From UBA9619 sp964630665 (GTDB lineage Bacteria; Pseudomonadota; Gammaproteobacteria; Arenicellales; UBA868), in contig CAZVVN010000043.1 in the NCBI GenBank assembly GCA_964630665.1, forward strand, positions 1 through 26,903: DNA of 26,903 bases, written 5' to 3'. The notes beneath the pieces are model-generated. The model ran no database searches. It was not told the DNA's origin and saw only the letters and a list, made by a program, of their open reading frames with translations. This document shows, piece after piece, positions 22,886 through 26,903 of the stretch; within the stretch, counting starts at the first letter, position 1, and each line of letters opens with the position of its first letter. A program made the translations under genes and the position numbers.

Positions 22886-23665
22886 TTGGACAATCCGTTT
22901 GCCCGATTCGGTGTCAAGCACCTGTCGGCCACATCCATGAACCAGTTTCGCGCCGACCCGGCGCTCGGCATCCTGTACCTGGTCTACAACATCCGAGAAG
23001 AAGGCAGCCCGGCCATGCACCGCGGCACAGCAGTGGACGAGACCATCGGCGAGATGCTGGCCGGGAAACAGTCACTGGACCCCGACAGCCTACGAACACT
23101 TGCTACCGACAAGTACGACACATTCATCAGCGAGACCGACGAGGTCTACGCTGAAGAAGCGATCAGCCGTGAACGCGCTGTGGTGATCGGCTGCATGGAC
23201 CAGTGCTGCCGGGTGATGGGTGAGTGGGAGAGCCCGCTGTCCTACCAACAGCCGATCCGACTCAGCCTGCAGGATATCGAGATACCGGTGGTCGGCTATA
23301 TCGACCTGTGCTACCCCGAAGAAGTGCGGGAGCTCAAGACCTCCGGCAAACGGCGCCGCGCAATCATCGACGATCACGCCTTCCAGGTCAGCACCTACGC
23401 CATGGCGATCCGCCAGGAGACCGGCCGTTGGCCCAGAGCCATCGTCGACTATATCTATCCGACTGGTATGGAATCTTATCAGCTGAAGAACGGCAAGCGC
23501 TGGGTCCGGGAAGTGGTCGACACGGCTGCCCGCATCCGGGCCCTGCTGGCAGCCGCATCCAGCGAGGCGGAACTGTGCCGCAGCGTGCGGCCGGATTTCA
23601 GCCACTGGCTGTGGAACTACCGGCCCAAGGCCAGGGCCGCAGCGCAGGACCTGTTCCAGCGTTGA
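22886..23665 (+). CDS. PD-(D/E)XK nuclease (RecB/Cas4-like family)
   Basis: The 259-residue protein has the RecB-like nuclease motifs: LSATSMNQF near the start (family opening LSxSxixxf), His45 in MHRGTAVDE, Asp140 in PVVGYIDLCY, Glu149-x-Lys151 in VRELKTSGKRR, and Gln167/Tyr171 in FQVSTYAMA. This is a complete metal-dependent nuclease site. It lacks the four iron-sulfur Cys of Cas4/AddB (only scattered Cys, one pair CC at about 107-108). The start is a TTG at 22886 with GGAG 7 nt upstream. It follows the DNA glycosylase gene and faces a Pif1/RecD-like helicase gene whose stop is 18 bp away, so a DNA-processing role is plausible, possibly together. Confidence 0.85.
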   Translation: MDNPFARFGVKHLSATSMNQFRADPALGILYLVYNIREEGSPAMHRGTAVDETIGEMLAGKQSLDPDSLRTLATDKYDTFISETDEVYAEEAISRERAVVIGCMDQCCRVMGEWESPLSYQQPIRLSLQDIEIPVVGYIDLCYPEEVRELKTSGKRRRAIIDDHAFQVSTYAMAIRQETGRWPRAIVDYIYPTGMESYQLKNGKRWVREVVDTAARIRALLAAASSEAELCRSVRPDFSHWLWNYRPKARAAAQDLFQR

Positions 23666-23676
23666 TAAGGTTGCCA

Positions 23677-23704
23677 GGTTCTTTCAGGCCGCCTGGCCAG
23701 AACC
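23677..23704. terminator. Hairpin between convergent nuclease and helicase genes, possible terminator
   Basis: GGTTCT (23677-23682) pairs with AGAACC (23699-23704), with CAGG/CCTG inside. The stem covers the end of the helicase gene and lies 12 bp past the nuclease stop. No T-run follows on either side, so it is a weak candidate. Confidence 0.3.
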
Positions 23705-24991
23705 ATCGTCGGCAATGCGTTGGTAGAAGGCCTGAATAACGGGATCGGATTTGACGTCGGCAGTACTCAATGGCCTGTTGAAAGAAATACCGGCCAGCGT
23801 GCGGCAGCGACTGAGTGCGACATAGGCCTGTCCCGGTGCGAACATACCGCGGCCAAGATCGATATTGATGTGGTCCAGTGTCAGGCCCTGTGCCTTGTGG
23901 ATGGTCACGGCCCAGGCAAGGATAAACGGAAACTGGGTGTAGCTGCCGACGACCTCACTCTCGACGCGGCTCTTTTTCTCGTCCCAGTTGTAACGGTAGC
24001 GTTCCCACGACTCGCGTTCCACACCAACGATCATACCCTGATGAGCCTCGGACACCAGTTCCACCTCTATCGATTCTTCGTCCATATCCAGCACCCGGCC
24101 CAGTGTTCCATTGACCCAGTCGGGCCCGTTTTTTGTAAACATCACCTGGGCGTCGACTTTAAGACGCAGATCACTGGGCGAAGGCAGTTGGCTCTCGTTC
24201 TCCAGCCAGTCGCCATCGACTTCACCGGCGTAACGCCACTCCCTGCCCGGCAGCCGGGCCAGCTGCTGCTCGTTGAAGCGTCGTGCCCGGACGTTCACCG
24301 GGGTCAGCACCAGGCGGCGTTCCGGATCGTCAGCGACTTCCCCCACCGATTCATTGAGCGCCACAACAGTGGCTTCCAAATCACGACCGACACGGATGTT
24401 GTCCAGTAGACTGACGAAGTGCTCGTCTGACTGACGGAAGGAGCGAGTCAGCGTCACCGTCCTGAGCGGCTGACGCGCAAGGCACATGGCGCTGAAGAAA
24501 TACGGCGATTCGTAAGACGACTCAAAGAGCCGGTTTTCCTCGGCACCGGCGATCACAGGCGGCAGTTGATGCATGTCACCGATCAATACCACAGCCTTGC
24601 CTCCGAAGGGGGCGTTTGGTCTGCCGGTATTGACGCGCAGCGCGTCATCGATAGCATCCAGCAGGTCGGCCCGCACCATCGATACTTCGTCGATCACCAG
24701 GATGTCCATCTTCGCGATGACGTCCCGGCCAGGACCCTGGATACGCCTGGCCCGGGGCTGGGGTCCGGGTGGCAACTGGAAGAACGAGTGGATGGTCTGA
24801 CCGCGGACGTTGAGCGCCGCCACACCTGTCGGTGCAACCACCACAAGGTTGCGATCAAGCTCGGCCCGCAGCACATCGATCAGGGTAGACTTACCGGTCC
24901 CGGCCGAACCGGTAACGAACAACAGCCTGGGCGACTCCACGCCCAGAAGGTCAAGCACCTGCTGAAACTCGTCAGTCAGTTCGTAACGCAT
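23684..24991 (-). CDS. Pif1/RecD-like superfamily 1B DNA helicase
   Basis: The 435-residue ATPase has Walker A GSAGTGKST (28-36), PTGVAALNV with TIHSFF (motifs Ia/Ib, Pif1-like), Walker B ILVIDEVSMV, motif III GDMHQLPPV, and late motifs VTIHKAQGLTLD and AYVALSRC (motifs V/VI). This is the Pif1/RecD2 5'-3' helicase type, here in a compact single-core form. A segment between the RecA domains (VMFTKNGPDWVNGTLGRV) is typical of the family. It likely acts on stalled forks or structured DNA. The start is ATG 24989-24991 with no strong SD. It converges on the PD-(D/E)XK nuclease gene and may be its functional partner. Confidence 0.9.
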   Translation of the reverse strand: MRYELTDEFQQVLDLLGVESPRLLFVTGSAGTGKSTLIDVLRAELDRNLVVVAPTGVAALNVRGQTIHSFFQLPPGPQPRARRIQGPGRDVIAKMDILVIDEVSMVRADLLDAIDDALRVNTGRPNAPFGGKAVVLIGDMHQLPPVIAGAEENRLFESSYESPYFFSAMCLARQPLRTVTLTRSFRQSDEHFVSLLDNIRVGRDLEATVVALNESVGEVADDPERRLVLTPVNVRARRFNEQQLARLPGREWRYAGEVDGDWLENESQLPSPSDLRLKVDAQVMFTKNGPDWVNGTLGRVLDMDEESIEVELVSEAHQGMIVGVERESWERYRYNWDEKKSRVESEVVGSYTQFPFILAWAVTIHKAQGLTLDHINIDLGRGMFAPGQAYVALSRCRTLAGISFNRPLSTADVKSDPVIQAFYQRIADDGSGQAA

Positions 24992-25097
24992 GGGTAGTCA
25001 AAGAGTGGGCAGCTGCCCGGGCCTGATTCCTCGGCGGTCAAAAGCCGTTTACAGACAGGTGCCTGCCGTTAGGAGCAAAAACACAGGCGACGAACAT

Positions 25098-25156
25098 AAC
25101 TAGTATTCCCGACATATTATTAAAATATAACCAGTATTTCTTCACGACGCGGGAAT
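25098..25156. promoter_or_regulatory. AT-rich control region with repeats upstream of the GntR pair
   Basis: The divergent region between the helicase and the first GntR gene is AT-rich. It has a direct repeat AAC(T/C)AGTATT (25098-25107 and 25129-25138, 31 bp apart) and an inverted repeat ATTCCCG (25105-25111)/CGGGAAT (25150-25156). Autoregulation by the GntR proteins is plausible. No -10/-35 pair is convincing. Confidence 0.4.
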
Positions 25157-25236
25157 TAACCTAAACCCGGTGGTGGCCTGCGCACTCTTAATTCCGACGC
25201 CAGACCCAAATATCATAAACATTGGAGTTCCGACAG

Positions 25237-25923
25237 ATGAGCAAAGCAAAAACAGTTGCCAAGGTCCAGCCTCGCAAGAGCTTGACGATGGTAGCCTACG
25301 AACAACTCGAAGAGCTGATCACCACACTGAAACTGGAACCAGGCACGGTATTGTCTGAGGCCGCATTGGTTGATCAACTCGGTATCGGACGTACCCCGAT
25401 TCGAGAAGCGCTGCAGAAGCTGGAGCGCGAAGGCCTGATCCTGATCCTGCCCCGTAAAGGTATCCAGGTCACCGATGTCAATCCGCGCAAACAGCTGCTG
25501 CTGCTGGAGTTACGACGCGAACTTGAAAAACTGCTGGCAAGGACCGGGGCACTGCGTGCCACAGACACCGAACGGCTCCAGTTCGAGTCGATCGCTGATG
25601 CGATGGAAAACACTATAGACCATGAAGACCATGTCGGTTTCATGCGCCAGGACTATGCGCTCAACCAGCTGATCTCGAAAGCCGGTCACAACGAGTACGC
25701 CAGCCGAGCGATTGGCCTGATCCAGGGTCTGGCCAGGCGGTTCTGGTTTATGCACAGAGTGGAAGCGGCAGATATGATGCTGTGCACGCGTCTTCACGCC
25801 GAACTGGCTCGCAGTATCGCGCGGGGCAGTCCAGACGACGCTGAGAATGCTGTCGACGCATTACTTGATTACCTGGAGACCTTTACCCGGGCGACCGTAG
25901 ACCCCAACCTGCTGTCGCGGTAG
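25237..25923 (+). CDS. GntR-family transcriptional regulator, FCD-type effector domain (first of tandem pair)
   Basis: The 228-residue protein has an N-terminal winged helix (about 15-80: LTMVAYEQLEELITTLKLEP, then IGRTPIREALQKLEREGL) and a helical C-terminal domain of the FadR/FCD type. In FCD proteins a metal is usually held by Asp, then His four residues on, and further His. Here DYALN has Asn in place of the first His and RLHAEL keeps a late His. The start ATG 25237 has GGAG 9 nt upstream; a TTG 15 nt earlier overlaps that site. It is 31 bp from the second paralogue, so the two form an operon. The ligand and target genes are not evident. Confidence 0.9.
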   Translation: MSKAKTVAKVQPRKSLTMVAYEQLEELITTLKLEPGTVLSEAALVDQLGIGRTPIREALQKLEREGLILILPRKGIQVTDVNPRKQLLLLELRRELEKLLARTGALRATDTERLQFESIADAMENTIDHEDHVGFMRQDYALNQLISKAGHNEYASRAIGLIQGLARRFWFMHRVEAADMMLCTRLHAELARSIARGSPDDAENAVDALLDYLETFTRATVDPNLLSR

Positions 25924-25954
25924 CACCACACGACCGAACAAGCCGAGCACATTG

Positions 25955-26632
25955 ATGAATGCCACCGTCACCAGTCTCGCCCAGACGCGCCGCAGCTTGA
26001 CGGTGCTCGCCTATGAGCGACTGGAAGAACTGATCGTCACTCTGCACCTTAAACCTGGTTCGGTACAAAGCGAGGCAGCACTGGTCCAGGAGACCGGATT
26101 CGGTCGGACACCCGTTCGTGAAGCACTGCAGAAACTCGAGAAAGAGGGGTTGGTGGAAATCCTGCCGCGCAAGGGGGTCATGATCACCGAGATCGATATC
26201 AAGCGGCAGTTTCTTCTGCTGGAACTCAGTCGAGTGTTGCTGACCCTTCTTGCCCGGACCAGCGCACACCGGGCAACACCAGAACAACGACAACAGTTCG
26301 GGGAAATCGCCCTCGATTGCGACGAGATCGCTCAGAACGAAGACCTGATGACATTCATGCGAGTGGACAGTACGCTCAACAAACTCCTGTGCGACGCCTC
26401 TCACAACGAACACACCTGCAGGGCGATGAACCTGCTACTCGGCCTGAACCGGCGGGTGGGCTATGTTCACCTGAAAAATCACGGCGACATCCCCACCTGG
26501 GCCAGGATCCGGGCAGAATTCGCCCGGGCGATCGAACAGGGTAACGCGGATGCTGCCGTCGAGATCACCGGTCGGCGGCTCGACTACATCGAGTCCACTA
26601 TCAAATCGGCCGTCAATTCCGACGAGAACTGA
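25955..26632 (+). CDS. GntR-family transcriptional regulator, FCD-type effector domain (second of tandem pair)
   Basis: The 225-residue protein is a clear paralogue of its neighbour: by eye, 46 of 63 residues match over the DNA-binding domain (from RRSLTVLAYERLEELI to ILPRKG), so the two may recognise similar operators. The effector domain is much more diverged. The first FCD metal ligand is again Asn (DSTLN) and the late His is Arg here (RIRAEFARAI), so metal binding is probably lost and the effector differs. The start is ATG 25955; a TTG directly before it is in frame. The SD is weak. No metabolic gene under their control lies in the window. Confidence 0.88.
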   Translation: MNATVTSLAQTRRSLTVLAYERLEELIVTLHLKPGSVQSEAALVQETGFGRTPVREALQKLEKEGLVEILPRKGVMITEIDIKRQFLLLELSRVLLTLLARTSAHRATPEQRQQFGEIALDCDEIAQNEDLMTFMRVDSTLNKLLCDASHNEHTCRAMNLLLGLNRRVGYVHLKNHGDIPTWARIRAEFARAIEQGNADAAVEITGRRLDYIESTIKSAVNSDEN

Positions 26633-26717
26633 TCGCCTTTGTTAGCGCGGCTGACCGCAGTCCTGCGACCGCCCATTGCTGTCGGCGAGGATCCCGGGTA
26701 TTAACCCGACGCGACAG

Positions 26718-26759
26718 AAAAAAACCCTGCGCACAATACAAGGGGGGGCGTGCGCAGGG
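26718..26759 (-). terminator. Intrinsic terminator, minus-strand orientation
   Basis: CCCTGCGCAC (26725-26734) pairs perfectly with GTGCGCAGGG (26750-26759) around a 15-nt loop. Seven A on its left (26718-26724) give a T-run on the minus strand. This implies a minus-strand transcript arriving from beyond the right edge. No minus-strand frame stays open in the last 144 bp, so that gene must end further right, or the transcript is non-coding. Confidence 0.7.
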
Positions 26760-26903
26760 CTACAGATTGCTACTAAAGGAGAAATTATTCAGCGATCGAA
26801 AGATAACCTGATTTGCGCCGCGGCGATATTCAAAGATTCTTGTTCTAGATATAAGAAAAATTGATCAAATGTTATATATCAGATAGAAACTCTTATATAT
26901 CTA
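26760..26903. other. AT-rich window end with a 21-bp-spaced direct repeat; no gene seen
   Basis: The last 85 bp are very AT-rich compared with the rest. TTATATATC occurs at 26872-26880 and 26893-26901, exactly 21 bp (two helical turns) apart. An SD-like AAAGGAG at 26775-26781 (plus strand) is followed by ATT, not by a normal start codon. The region is probably regulatory DNA for genes beyond the edge. Confidence 0.4.

Noticed and set aside
22886..23665. Cas4 as part of a CRISPR system
   Set aside because: There is no repeat array or cas gene in the window and the iron-sulfur cysteines of Cas4 are missing.
26775..26864. Short plus-strand frame with a strong SD and an ATT start
   Set aside because: ATT starts are very rare, the product would be only about 25 residues, and the sequence is AT-rich regulatory DNA.

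Overview
The window looks like a contig from an uncultured, probably marine, gammaproteobacterium. This is inferred from an EttA-type ABC-F protein, a Gram-negative VIT/vWA protein paired with a dedicated sortase (a combination known mainly from marine Proteobacteria), a YjgN/M48 pair, strong Shine-Dalgarno sites and GC-rich third codon positions. A run of exactly 100 N (11599-11698) marks a scaffold gap, so the sequence is a draft or metagenome assembly. I see no rRNA, tRNA, insertion sequence, phage module or CRISPR array.

Layout. (1) 1-706, minus: 5' part of an RhlE-type DEAD-box helicase gene, cut by the window edge. (2) 1062-6302, minus: a compact six-gene operon, in transcription order cupin, acetoacetate-decarboxylase-like protein, zinc-less MDR oxidoreductase, ADP-forming acyl-CoA synthetase alpha and beta, and a double-hotdog MaoC-like dehydratase. 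Gene spacing and overlaps argue for one pathway, apparently CoA activation and processing of a small organic acid; the substrate is not evident. The decarboxylase-like protein lacks the Schiff-base lysine. (3) 6303-6547: a gap holding a hairpin and an intrinsic terminator that point along the plus strand, where there is no gene to terminate; a small RNA is possible. (4) 6548-8597, minus: a sigma-factor-like protein followed by a one-TM protein whose periplasmic end resembles the non-catalytic front half of M23 peptidoglycan endopeptidases. I read this as a sigma/anti-sigma-like pair. (5) 8871-12689, plus: two small genes, then a VIT/vWA sortase substrate ending in an LPQTA sorting signal (interrupted by the gap) and its sortase, joined by a GTGA overlap. 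(6) 12885-16521: a DUF805 membrane protein, the YjgN-like/M48 peptidase pair (minus), a small HExxH metalloprotein and a small unknown gene. (7) 16714-19866, plus: an OmpR-family response regulator, its kinase and an EctD-like PhyH dioxygenase. (8) 19973-22811: an HU-family protein (minus), then ettA and an AlkA-like DNA glycosylase (plus). (9) 22886-24991: a PD-(D/E)XK nuclease and a Pif1/RecD-like helicase facing each other 18 bp apart. (10) 25237-26632: two tandem paralogous GntR/FCD regulators, followed by an AT-rich end with a minus-strand terminator and a 21-bp direct repeat.

Most genes are housekeeping or common accessory families. The parts most likely to hold new biology are the six-gene CoA operon with altered active sites, the sigma/anti-sigma-like pair carrying a peptidoglycan-hydrolase-type sensor domain, the Gram-negative sortase unit, the nuclease/helicase pair and the orphan plus-strand terminator. 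All functions are read from motifs by eye; no database search was run.
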